The notes under the pieces are model-generated. The model was given only the letters and a program-made list of their open reading frames with translations, ran no database searches and was not told the origin of the DNA. Both the position numbers and the translations under genes were made by a program. A stretch of 64,000 bases of DNA, taken from positions 1-64,000 of the forward strand of contig JBLHLC010000019.1 of NCBI GenBank assembly GCA_047619685.1. Direction: 5' to 3'. Source of the DNA: JABDJZ01 sp047619685 (GTDB lineage: Bacteria; Bacteroidota; Rhodothermia; Rhodothermales; UBA10348). Below, one piece after another: positions 25,176 through 33,353 of this stretch; within the stretch, counting starts at the first letter, position 1; each line of letters begins with the position of its first letter.

Positions 25176-26453
25176 CTAGGCGGTCAAACCGTCCGGTTTC
25201 CATCCTCGTACCCCGTAGTACGCGATCACCAGGAAACACGCCAGCGGCACCAGGTACGCCATCTCAATGCCCAGAGCGTCCGACACGCTTCCCTGGACAG
25301 CCGTGATGACGGCGCCACCAAGAATGGCCATGATGAGGCCCGCTCCACCGATCTTGGTGTCGTCGCCAAGGCCGACCACGGCCAGGCCATAGATGGTCGG
25401 AAACATCAGGGACATGCAGGCGGAAAGCGCCACAAGGGCGTAGGCACCGGCGGGTCCGCCCACCAGAACCACGCAAACGGACAGCGCGACGGCCAGGAGC
25501 GCCAGCGTCCTCAGAATGGCCTGCGGCGCCGCGTATTTCATGAGCGCCGTACAGACAAACCGGGAAACCGCAAACAGGATGATCGAGGCCAGGTAGTACG
25601 TGGCCGCGGCCTGCTCGTCCAGGCCCAGATTGTGCATGACGTAGCGGATGGTGAACGACCACACGCCAATCTGCGCCCCTACATAAAAGAACTGTGCGAC
25701 AACGCCGAGCCTGTAATGGCGAATCCGCATAAGCCGCGCCAGTGTCGCGCTCAGGCTTGAGGTTTCCGCTTCCGCTGCCCGGGGGAAACGGACCAGGGCG
25801 ATAGTCACCCAGACCCCAATGATGATGGCTGCGATAAAGACATAGGGGCCCATTACTGCCGAAAGCTCGGCGGTCTGAACAGCCTGAAGCTGCTCTACGG
25901 CCATCGCCGCTCTATCTGCTTCGCTGGCCTGGTTAAGCCGCGAGAGGATGAACACCTTCCCGATAATCACCCCCGCAATAGACCCGATCGGATTGAACGA
26001 TTGCGCCAGATTCAGTCTCCGGGTAGCCGTCTCGGCCGGGCCAAGAACGATCACATACGGGTTAGCGCTGGTCTCCAGAATGGAAAGACCGCCAGCCAGA
26101 ATGAAGAGTGCGGCCAGGAAGTGCCAGTACACCATCGTCTGGCTCGCGGGGTAGAACAGCAGTGCCCCCGCGGCAAAGAGGCCCAAACCAAGGAGGACTC
26201 CGGCCTTGTACGTGTAACGCCGAATGAAAACGGCGGCCGGGAGGGCCAGGCAGAAGTACGAGCCGTAAAAAGCTATCTGAATCCAGGAGGTCTGGAAGTC
26301 AGACATGCTCATGATCCGACGGAACGTGGCCAGCAGCACGTCGGTCAGGTTGTTCGCCAGTCCCCATGCCGCAAACAGGCTGCAGAGGAGAATGAACGGG
26401 ATCAGGTACTCGCGGGGTACAACGGGCTGGCGCTGGCGGATGGCCTCGGACAT
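25176..26453 (-). CDS. fucP: FucP-type sugar:H+ symporter (MFS)
   Basis: This is a 425-residue protein with about 12 membrane helices. The N-terminus (REYLIPFILLCSLFAAWGLA, then NNLTDVLLATFRRIMSMSDF) is the signature of the FucP subfamily of the major facilitator superfamily, including the Asn/Asp pair needed for fucose and proton binding (N-N-L-T-D). Further family blocks are YGSYFCLALPAAVFIRRYTY and ETSANPYVIVLGP. It imports L-fucose or a related sugar across the inner membrane. It overlaps the RbsD/FucU gene by 1 bp, so the two are translated from one message. Confidence 0.9.
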   Translation of the reverse strand: MSEAIRQRQPVVPREYLIPFILLCSLFAAWGLANNLTDVLLATFRRIMSMSDFQTSWIQIAFYGSYFCLALPAAVFIRRYTYKAGVLLGLGLFAAGALLFYPASQTMVYWHFLAALFILAGGLSILETSANPYVIVLGPAETATRRLNLAQSFNPIGSIAGVIIGKVFILSRLNQASEADRAAMAVEQLQAVQTAELSAVMGPYVFIAAIIIGVWVTIALVRFPRAAEAETSSLSATLARLMRIRHYRLGVVAQFFYVGAQIGVWSFTIRYVMHNLGLDEQAAATYYLASIILFAVSRFVCTALMKYAAPQAILRTLALLAVALSVCVVLVGGPAGAYALVALSACMSLMFPTIYGLAVVGLGDDTKIGGAGLIMAILGGAVITAVQGSVSDALGIEMAYLVPLACFLVIAYYGVRGWKPDGLTA

Positions 26454-26881
26454 CAGGCAGACTCCAGGATGATGTTGGCGTACTGGGTGGTGTCTCCCGT
26501 CCGGATCAGGCCGATGGCGTTCGGAACGCGCAGCTTAAGAAGTTCGTGGGGCTCAAACTCAATGTTGAGCCTCTTGGCGGTCTTGGCAAAACGCGATGCC
26601 GTGCGTTTGGTGTTACTCGCGAGGAACTCCTCTGCCATGAGAATGCGGCCGACGGTGCACATCTCCAGAACCGGACCAAGCACATCTGTGACGGTCGGGA
26701 GATCGTCCACAACGGAAAGGTCAATCGTCTCCACTCCCGGCCATGACGGAAACCCCCGATCGGCGATGACGATCGTGTTTGTGTGCCGGAACCGGGCAAG
26801 AAGCGCAAGGAGGCCAGGGTTCAGGATGCCGCTTCGAATCATCGGGAGAGTGGTGGCCGGGACCATGTCAGTGCGTCTCAA
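26453..26881 (-). CDS. RbsD/FucU-family sugar mutarotase
   Basis: This is a 142-residue protein of the FucU/RbsD fold: SGILNPGLLALLARFRHTNT, then IVIADRGFPSWPGVETIDLS. The His of the (G/F)RHTN segment, Asp of IADRGFP and the C-terminal tract (YANIILESA, the family's YANIILKKG-like end) are present. Such proteins interconvert anomers of fucose or ribose. The pairing with FucP suggests fucose. The start (26881) may be shifted to one of the nearby ATGs. It follows the ATP-grasp gene by 51 bp. Confidence 0.85.
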   Translation of the reverse strand: MRRTDMVPATTLPMIRSGILNPGLLALLARFRHTNTIVIADRGFPSWPGVETIDLSVVDDLPTVTDVLGPVLEMCTVGRILMAEEFLASNTKRTASRFAKTAKRLNIEFEPHELLKLRVPNAIGLIRTGDTTQYANIILESA

Positions 26882-26932
26882 ACATACTGATCGGCCCGTT
26901 CAGACCCTTGTACCTTTGCCCCGCCGCTTGGC

Positions 26933-27916
26933 TTAGGTAGCTCGCGGGACGGCCTCGGCCCTCAGAGCGTCGGCCAGGAGCCGGGCGATGGCCTGCATGC
27001 CGGTCACAGGTACCCCCGATCGTGCCTCGGCATCGGCGTTGTAGTTGGTATTGGTATTGACGTCGTACGTATGGAGCGTGCCTGCATGATCCTGGATGAA
27101 TTCTATCCCGGCAATCTCGATCTGATTTGCCTGAAGGAAGCGGCCGTAGGCTTCGATGATGGGATGCCGGTCAAAGGCGTGGGTAATGTCGAATGTTGGT
27201 TCGGTCCGGCCGGTGCCTTCGACCACGCAGACATCCGCGGGGCAGAGTTCGAATCCACCCCCGGTTTCAATGCGGAGAGCGTAGAGAAAACGTCTGCCGA
27301 CAAACTCGCAGCGGATGACGACGGGCTCCAGCCCCTGAATGAACTCCTGCACGAGCCAGATGCCATCGATAGGCAATTCCGTATCCGGAGCATCCAGAAA
27401 CGCAGCGACCTCATCCGGGGCCGAAAATAAACGTACCCCTCGACCGCTCCCGCCGCGGTTGGGTTTGAGCAGGAAGGGCCCCGGACCGAAGCCCTTGGCC
27501 ACGGTCAGTACAGCGTCTCGTCCGACGGCCGCCTGTGTGCGCGGGGTATGTATTTGGAAACGTTGCAGTCCGGCATACTGCGCAAGCTTGCTGATCTCCA
27601 AATAGAGAGCCCGGCTCCCGTTGATCACTCGCCGCCTGTCGCGCTCAAGCCAATTGAGTACAGCGTGAGTCAACTCGGGCCCATAGCGGTGGCCCCTAAT
27701 GTGCGATGACGCGCTCATTCGATTGTAGAACACACCCGGGGGTGCATCTTCCTCAAAAGGGACAACCCCCTCGTCGAGAAACCACTCGGCAAAGGGGACC
27801 CCCACCTCCTCAAGGGCTGCCCTCAGTGGCTCGACCCAAACCCCATTCTCGTGGATTACGTAGATACTGGCCGGCGGAGCCAACCGGCCGTGTGTGGTGG
27901 AAGTCAAATCTGACAT
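26933..27916 (-). CDS. RimK-like ATP-grasp ligase
   Basis: This is a 327-residue product from ATG 27916 (MSDLTSTTHGRLAPPASIYV); 39 upstream codons run through the terminator and are not coding. The C-terminal two thirds form an ATP-grasp fold: GPFLLKPNRGGSGRGVRLF (ATP-binding loop), WLVQEFIQGLEPVVIRCEFV and the Mg-binding end TYDVNTNTNYNAD. ATP-grasp ligases of this type add amino acids or make peptide-like bonds; the substrate is unknown. It leads the fucU-fucP run, which is unusual for a fucose locus. Confidence 0.8.
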   Translation of the reverse strand: MSDLTSTTHGRLAPPASIYVIHENGVWVEPLRAALEEVGVPFAEWFLDEGVVPFEEDAPPGVFYNRMSASSHIRGHRYGPELTHAVLNWLERDRRRVINGSRALYLEISKLAQYAGLQRFQIHTPRTQAAVGRDAVLTVAKGFGPGPFLLKPNRGGSGRGVRLFSAPDEVAAFLDAPDTELPIDGIWLVQEFIQGLEPVVIRCEFVGRRFLYALRIETGGGFELCPADVCVVEGTGRTEPTFDITHAFDRHPIIEAYGRFLQANQIEIAGIEFIQDHAGTLHTYDVNTNTNYNADAEARSGVPVTGMQAIARLLADALRAEAVPRAT

Positions 27917-27983
27917 AGGGGTGCTCGGCTGTGGGTTCTGAATAGATGACCACGGACCCGGCGGAGCAGCGAGTCTGTCCTTA

Positions 27984-28020
27984 AAACAGAAAACCCACGC
28001 TCCGATTGGGAGGGTGGGCT
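27984..28020 (-). terminator. rho-independent terminator upstream of the ATP-grasp gene
   Basis: On the minus strand CCCACCCTCC-CAATC-GGAGCGTGGG (28018-27994, one mismatch) is followed by TTTTCTGTTT. It lies 190 bp after the stop of the kinase fusion and 68 bp before the ATP-grasp start. It either ends the upstream transcript or acts as an attenuator for the ATP-grasp/fucU/fucP operon. Confidence 0.75.
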
Positions 28021-28209
28021 TGCAGGCTTGCAATTCTTGGCTCAGATCATGTCGTCTGACTCATCCACCATCCTCTGTTTTACAGGTACAACAACACGAC
28101 ATACACATCGCTGCGTTGGCGGGCCTGTTGGAGGTGTGGTGGATCAAAGACGAATGCATGTCCGCAAAGAACGCACAGCGGGAGCGCTGATGCAAGCGTT
28201 CGACAATCT

Positions 28210-29346
28210 TCAGTGACCCGGTCGTCGCACTTTTACGCGGGTCGCACCGTCGATTGGGTCGCCACAGACCAGAATCAGATAACCGCCGCCGCCCGCTCCA
28301 GAGATCTTCCAGCCGCAGGCCGTGTCGGCGTAGCGCTTGATCATGTCGGAGATTTGCGGCGTGATCATGCTGGGAAACATGCTGACCTGGGCGTCAAGGC
28401 CTTCTTTGATTGCCTTCCCGAAGGCCGGCGTGTCCCTGGCCGCAATCGCTTGCCAACATGCGTCGGCAGCCCGGGCCAATGCCTGCGCACCCTCCGCACC
28501 AATGTGTGTGTCATTCAGGACCGCATAACCTTCGAATCTTGGGTCCAGCGGTATGAGATAGAGCGAGTCCTCCACAAACTGCAGCGACGCTTCGTCCACC
28601 AGGTGGTCGATCTGGTGCGGCCAGTACGCGTTGTCGTAGTGACCCCTCGCCAATCCGGGGTACACGAGTCCGATGGCGTCCTGAGAGCCCGATACCTCGG
28701 TTGTGCCGGGCGGGTTGTCGTAAGCAAAAAGCAGGCGGGCCAGTTTCTGGGTCTCGCCGGAGGGCATGTGGCGTCCCCAGATCTCGATAGCCTTCCTGCG
28801 GGTGCTGGAGGCCATGCCGCTCCTGTCATTGAACTGCACCGTCGGCTCCAGAGAGACGGTGATGACGCTACCCGGATGGTGCCGAGAGACAAACGGTTGG
28901 TCAAGCCAGCCCCCGCAGAGATCAATGCGGAACGGCATGGCCGAGGATTTCCGAAGGTCCGTCGTGGACCGCGCGGCCAGGCCGGGGCTGGGCGTTCGGG
29001 GCAGAACCACGTAGCGGGTACCCAACTCCTTGCACAATGCGCGCTTTGAGGGGTGGTGGCCATCTTCGTTGACCACAAAAACATCGGGCCGAAGCGCACG
29101 GCACTGCGGTTCAAAATCAAGCAACCCGGAGCCGGTCGAGACGAACGCATCCTCCACGCAGGCCAGCGCGCCAACCATGTAAAGCCGTTCCGTCTCGCTG
29201 GTAAGCGGTGGCCGGCCCTTGAGCGTCTGAACGGTCTGGTCCGAGCCCACGCCCACGTGCAGCGCCCCATAGGTAGCGGCCTCCTCAAAAAACCGCACGT
29301 GCCCACTGTGCAGGAGATCAAACGTGCCGGAAACGAGGACGGTCAA
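28210..29346 (-). CDS. nucleotidyltransferase-GHMP sugar kinase fusion
   Basis: This is a 378-residue two-domain protein. Residues 1-~125 form a cytidylyltransferase-like domain starting MTVLVSGTFDLLHSGHVRFF with the H-x-G-H motif; the usual TSETERL segment is present, and NEDGHHPSKRALC follows. Residues ~135-378 form a GHMP kinase: PFRIDLCGGWLDQPF (motif 1), SGMASSTRRKAIEIWG (Gly/Ser ATP loop), SGSQDAIGL, and KISGAGGGGYLILV (motif 3). The kinase most resembles the heptose/fucose kinase branch. A sugar is probably phosphorylated and then nucleotide-activated by one protein, in the order opposite to HldE. It sits near fucU-fucP; the substrate is inferred only. Confidence 0.85.
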   Translation of the reverse strand: MTVLVSGTFDLLHSGHVRFFEEAATYGALHVGVGSDQTVQTLKGRPPLTSETERLYMVGALACVEDAFVSTGSGLLDFEPQCRALRPDVFVVNEDGHHPSKRALCKELGTRYVVLPRTPSPGLAARSTTDLRKSSAMPFRIDLCGGWLDQPFVSRHHPGSVITVSLEPTVQFNDRSGMASSTRRKAIEIWGRHMPSGETQKLARLLFAYDNPPGTTEVSGSQDAIGLVYPGLARGHYDNAYWPHQIDHLVDEASLQFVEDSLYLIPLDPRFEGYAVLNDTHIGAEGAQALARAADACWQAIAARDTPAFGKAIKEGLDAQVSMFPSMITPQISDMIKRYADTACGWKISGAGGGGYLILVCGDPIDGATRVKVRRPGH

Positions 29347-29387
29347 GGCCGTGTGGGCGTTAGGGGTCTCGGGGAGCCAGTCTTGAA

Positions 29388-30860
29388 TCAGTTCCTTGCA
29401 GGTGTTTTTGCGGTCTCCAGGGCATCGGCGATAAATTCTCTGATATCATCGTTCGAAGTGACCAGATCCTCCGCTCTCAGGTACATCATGTGCCCGCTCC
29501 TGTAGCCCTCAAACCGCATCCGGTCGGCAAGCCGACCCGAGGGGTCCATCTGCCACATCGTGTACTTGGCTGCAAAGTACTGGGTGGCGCCGTCATAGAA
29601 CCCGGACTGCACCATCATGTGCAGATTGGCGTTTTTGGCCATCGCAGACCGGAGCTGCTCGGCCGTTTGGTCGCCGTCGCGGTTCCACGGCGATACAGGG
29701 CCGAACAGCCAGTACCTGAGATCGGTGTGAAAGCCGAGTTCTTCGCGGAGATAGTAGTTGATGGCCGGCGCGAACGCATGATTCCAGGAGGTCAGTTCCT
29801 GGTTGTAGTCGGCACGATCGCCTGCCGCCTGGCGGTCTACCCCCTTGTAGCGCGAGTCCAGTCTACCAATGGTGTAGCCCTCATCGCGTAGCAGCTCCTT
29901 CCAGAACTCGCCGGCGGACACCTCCATGTTGCGGTCAAGAAACCAGTCTGCCGAGACCCCTGCGAAACGGGCAGACTGCTGGGCGACAGCGGCCCGGGCT
30001 GCGGGGTCCGCGGAACCGCCGCGGGAGATCATCGGGAGCAGCGTTTCAATGGTATAGTCCTCGACATCCGCCAGCAGGTTGTCCAAATCTCGCGCCTGGA
30101 GGTCTGCGTCCAGTTTGCCGTGATACCACGCCGCCGCCGTGAAGTAGGGCAGATTCAGCGCAATCCCGACCGGCCCGTCCCGCTCGACTCCAAGGCCCGT
30201 CGGTGACACCAGAACCACTCCGTTCAAGAACATCCAATGACGGTCCTGCAGCACACCGGCCAGCCCCGAAACACGCGTCGTCCCATAGGACTCCCCGATC
30301 AGGAATTTTGGTGAGCGCCACCGGTTCTGTCGCGTGACGAAGGTCTCAATCCATCCGGCCAGATAGGCGATATCCTCGTTGACTCCGAAGAATTGTTCGC
30401 GCTCGGCGTCGCCGATGATGCGGGAAAACCCAACGTTGACCGGGTTCACGAAGACAATGTCTGCAACATCCAGAATCGAACTGGGATTGTCCCGCACCCC
30501 ATAGGGCTGGATGGGGAACCCCTCGTCGTCAATCAGCAGTTGCTTGGGTCCCGTGTACCCCACATGCATCCAGACAGACGCGGAGCCCGGTCCGCCGTTG
30601 AACGAAAAGACAAGTGGTCGATTGACTCGGTCCGTTACGTCGGTGCGCTCATAGTACGTGTACAGCAAGGAGGCGATGGGGCTTCCGTCGTCGCCCCACA
30701 CCGGCTGGGTGCCCACGGTTGCCGTGTACGGAATGCGCTGACCCTTTATGGTCACTTCGTGGCGCGAGGTGATCGTGGTGTCGACCGGGAGCCTGGAGTC
30801 CTGGGCGGAAACGGCCTGGACAGAGAACAGTGTGACGAGAAACAGACAGGATCGGCGCAT
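29388..30860 (-). CDS. S10 serine carboxypeptidase, exported
   Basis: This is a 490-residue protein with signal peptide MRRSCLFLVTLFSVQAVSAQ. The oxyanion and catalytic regions are visible: FSFNGGPGSASVWMHVGY (N-G-G-P-G), the nucleophile Ser in LIGESYGTTRVSGLAGVL, Asp in DGATQYFAAKYTMWQ and His in YRSGHMMYLR. These are full S10 features, so it is probably an active periplasmic exopeptidase. It lies 42 bp upstream of the nucleotidyltransferase-kinase gene on the same strand. Bacteroidota carry such enzymes for peptide scavenging. Confidence 0.9.
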   Translation of the reverse strand: MRRSCLFLVTLFSVQAVSAQDSRLPVDTTITSRHEVTIKGQRIPYTATVGTQPVWGDDGSPIASLLYTYYERTDVTDRVNRPLVFSFNGGPGSASVWMHVGYTGPKQLLIDDEGFPIQPYGVRDNPSSILDVADIVFVNPVNVGFSRIIGDAEREQFFGVNEDIAYLAGWIETFVTRQNRWRSPKFLIGESYGTTRVSGLAGVLQDRHWMFLNGVVLVSPTGLGVERDGPVGIALNLPYFTAAAWYHGKLDADLQARDLDNLLADVEDYTIETLLPMISRGGSADPAARAAVAQQSARFAGVSADWFLDRNMEVSAGEFWKELLRDEGYTIGRLDSRYKGVDRQAAGDRADYNQELTSWNHAFAPAINYYLREELGFHTDLRYWLFGPVSPWNRDGDQTAEQLRSAMAKNANLHMMVQSGFYDGATQYFAAKYTMWQMDPSGRLADRMRFEGYRSGHMMYLRAEDLVTSNDDIREFIADALETAKTPARN

Positions 30861-30924
30861 GGGACTCGGGAAATGAGTGATGCCCGAGTTTAGCGGTGCA
30901 GAGACCCGCCAAGCAACTCTGCGC

Positions 30925-31344
30925 TTAGTTGGCTGCCGCCCTCAAGTTGAACAAGGGAATGTTCACCTTGAACCGGCTCCCGTATTCGCGCTCCATCAAA
31001 TAGGTGCCTTCCATCGAGCCTTCAAAGGTCTCGATGATGCAGAACGAGTTGTACTCGTGGTATTCGCCAGGCTGAATGACGGGTGTCTTGCCAACAATCC
31101 CCTCACCCTCAACTTCCTGCACTCGCCCGCTGGAGTCCTGAATGTGCCAGTGCCGACGAAGCAATTGCACTTCGCCGCTACCGCCGTTCTCGATGCGCAC
31201 GAAGTAACCAAAGACGAATCGCTTGTTCAGGACGTCGGACTGACCGTCCAGGTAGACCGGGCGCACGGTCACTGTGATGTCTTCGGTGGTGGCTGCGTAA
31301 GGGACCATAGTCTGGGGTGTGTGCACGACAAAACTACCGCGCAT
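30925..31344 (-). CDS. apaG: ApaG-domain protein
   Basis: This is a 139-residue product from ATG 31344; GTG 31359 would add five residues. The ApaG immunoglobulin-like fold is clear: DITVTVRPVYLDGQSDVLNK, VFGYFVRIENGGSGEVQLLR, RHWHIQDSSGRVQEVEGEGI and VGKTPVIQPGEYHEYNSF. The conserved GxVG.P.(L/I)xPGExFxYxS block is intact. ApaG is linked to divalent cation efflux and diadenosine-phosphate metabolism; its exact role is unsettled. It lies between S10 and BtpA genes on the same strand. Confidence 0.9.
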   Translation of the reverse strand: MRGSFVVHTPQTMVPYAATTEDITVTVRPVYLDGQSDVLNKRFVFGYFVRIENGGSGEVQLLRRHWHIQDSSGRVQEVEGEGIVGKTPVIQPGEYHEYNSFCIIETFEGSMEGTYLMEREYGSRFKVNIPLFNLRAAAN

Positions 31345-31404
31345 AGATTCAGGATCCACCAGGACGTGGCATTCGCTGCCCCTTCTTGTACGGCGCTCCT
31401 GAAA

Positions 31405-32235
31405 TCAGCTCTTCTGAACCTCTCCGCGAACCCGGCGGACGGCCTCAACGACCCGCGCTACCGCCTCATCGCTGACCGGGGCATCCCAATGGCCGTTCTC
31501 CTTCATGGCCGACCCGATGATGAATCCGTCGGCGAAGGGTGCGAAGTCCGCAATGTTGTCTGCGGTCAATCCACTCCCGATGAGAATGGGCAGCTCGGTG
31601 GCGTGTCTCACAGTTACCAGGTCATCGGGCGACGGCGCAGATCCCGTGTGACTCCCCGTCACAATCACGCCATCTGATCGGTGGAGGGTCAATCCGAACG
31701 CAAGGTCTCCGATGTCCAGGTCCGACGTGAGCGAGTGCGAGGAGTGCTTCTTCTGCACATCGGTGAATATGGGAATGTGATCGGCACCGATCTGGTGTCG
31801 ATACCGGACCGCGGTCCCGGCACATGCCTCCGCCAATCCCTTGTCGGAAACGTGGGCGTAGGTCCATCCCTCGGCTCGAACAAAGTCGCATCCAGCCCCA
31901 AGTGCGACCGCCAGCGCGGTTCGATTTCCCTGGAAAAGGACCTGAACACCAACCGGGAGCCTGCTGGCTCGCCGTTTCACCGCGCGGGCAACCCTGGTCA
32001 TGAAGGCCGCAATCTCGGGCCCCATCTCGCGTTCATGCACACAGGGGAAATCGTGCATGTTCTCAATGATGATGCCGTCAACGCCACCTTCCACGTAGGC
32101 CTCGGCTTCCGCAAATGCGCGGTCAACCGCACTGTCCACGCAGATGAATCCAGGGACGCCCGGGCTGGGGCCCGTGTGGATGACGCCGATGACGGGTCGC
32201 TCGACGGGGAACAGGTCGTAGAAGTCCTTCTGCAT
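31405..32235 (-). CDS. BtpA/SgcQ-family TIM-barrel protein
   Basis: This is a 276-residue TIM-barrel protein beginning MQKDFYDLFPVERPVIGVIH. The family blocks (GVIHTGPSPG, VDGIIIENMHDFPC, VGVQVLFQGNRTALAVA, IFTDVQKKHSSH, DGVIVTGSHTG, PILIGSGLTADNIADFAPFA and DGFIIGSAMKENG) match BtpA. In cyanobacteria BtpA stabilises photosystem I; other bacteria have SgcQ-like relatives of unknown role. This organism shows no photosynthesis genes here, so a metabolic function is more likely. It sits 60 bp downstream of a UbiA prenyltransferase gene on the same strand. Confidence 0.88.
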   Translation of the reverse strand: MQKDFYDLFPVERPVIGVIHTGPSPGVPGFICVDSAVDRAFAEAEAYVEGGVDGIIIENMHDFPCVHEREMGPEIAAFMTRVARAVKRRASRLPVGVQVLFQGNRTALAVALGAGCDFVRAEGWTYAHVSDKGLAEACAGTAVRYRHQIGADHIPIFTDVQKKHSSHSLTSDLDIGDLAFGLTLHRSDGVIVTGSHTGSAPSPDDLVTVRHATELPILIGSGLTADNIADFAPFADGFIIGSAMKENGHWDAPVSDEAVARVVEAVRRVRGEVQKS

Positions 32236-32295
32236 ACGCTTTCAGGTGATGGGGAGACTGCTCCATAAATCCGCGGCGCCCGCACAGTTCCTTCG

Positions 32296-33192
32296 TCACG
32301 CAACCAGAAACGGAAGAAGCACCAGCCCTCCCAGCATAATCATCTTCGCAAACAGGCTGACACGACCGTATTCCAAGGGTTCGCGCGCGCGAAACAGGCT
32401 TCTCGCGGCGGCGATCAAAGGGGCGCCCACCAGCCCCACGCTGGCCGCCCATGCCACAGGGCCGGACCCCAGTCCGACCAGGAAGGCCAAAAGTCCAAGG
32501 ACGAGCAGGCCGAGAACGATGAACGCAAGCCCCCTGGCCGCGGGCACGGAGCGAACGGCCAAGGTGTTACACCCACACGCGCCGTCTCCGGGTGCATCCT
32601 GGAGGTCCTTGACCAGTTCTCTGAACATGGAGGCCAGGAAAGCGAAGCTTGCGTAGGCCCAGAGAATCGTCCCGGTTGCCCCCAGAAACGCGGTATTCAA
32701 TGCCGGTTGCTCGGCAAAGAGAACAAGGAGCGGCACGACAGAGGCCAGGAAGGACACGAGCGTGTTGCCGACGATGGGCATGCACTCCAGGCCGTAGGCG
32801 TACCCGAGCAGCAGGAGTGCGGCCAGGGGGTAAAGAAGCAGCCAGGGCTCGAACCCGATTTGGCGCACGGGCGGGATCAGCACGAGCGCCGCACCGATGG
32901 TCAGCCCGAGTCCCAACTTGGCAGCGCCTGTCGCCGAGACGATCCGACCGACAAATACCCGGTCCGGCTTATTCAGCGTGTCGATTTCCTGATCGGCAAT
33001 ATCGTTGGCCACGTTTCCCGCCGCTGCCATGAGGACAGTGGACAGCACCAGACCCGCGAACCCAACCAGGCTGACGGCAAAAGCGCCTGGAACGGCCAGA
33101 GCCGGCTCAATGACCGCATACCGGACCAGGATCATCGAAATCGCGATGATCAGAAGGTTTGGCCATCGAAGGAAACGAAACCAGTCTACCAT
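32296..33192 (-). CDS. UbiA-family prenyltransferase
   Basis: This is a 298-residue integral membrane protein with about nine helices. The first Asp-rich motif is NVANDIADQEIDTLNKPDR and the second is RELVKDLQDAPGD. The N-terminus is MVDWFRFLRWPNLLIIAISM. UbiA enzymes transfer prenyl groups to aromatic or other acceptors. The N-x-x-N-D-x-x-D-x-x-x-D-x-x-N-x-P-D-R form resembles (di)geranylgeranylglyceryl and menaquinone-type enzymes, so I leave the acceptor open. It heads a minus-strand run with BtpA and ApaG and is divergent from korA. Confidence 0.88.
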   Translation of the reverse strand: MVDWFRFLRWPNLLIIAISMILVRYAVIEPALAVPGAFAVSLVGFAGLVLSTVLMAAAGNVANDIADQEIDTLNKPDRVFVGRIVSATGAAKLGLGLTIGAALVLIPPVRQIGFEPWLLLYPLAALLLLGYAYGLECMPIVGNTLVSFLASVVPLLVLFAEQPALNTAFLGATGTILWAYASFAFLASMFRELVKDLQDAPGDGACGCNTLAVRSVPAARGLAFIVLGLLVLGLLAFLVGLGSGPVAWAASVGLVGAPLIAAARSLFRAREPLEYGRVSLFAKMIMLGGLVLLPFLVA

Positions 33193-33353
33193 GAGTGCAA
33201 GATCGGGCTAGGGCGGTCCAAGGGCCACCGGTAACTTGCCATCGCAGAATTCGATGGCGTACGGTACCGGGAAAACTGGTATAATCCGGCGCCTAGCACC
33301 GATTCCGTTGAATCCCAACCAATCCGGAGGGCCTCGTCGCATCCGGCAGATTA

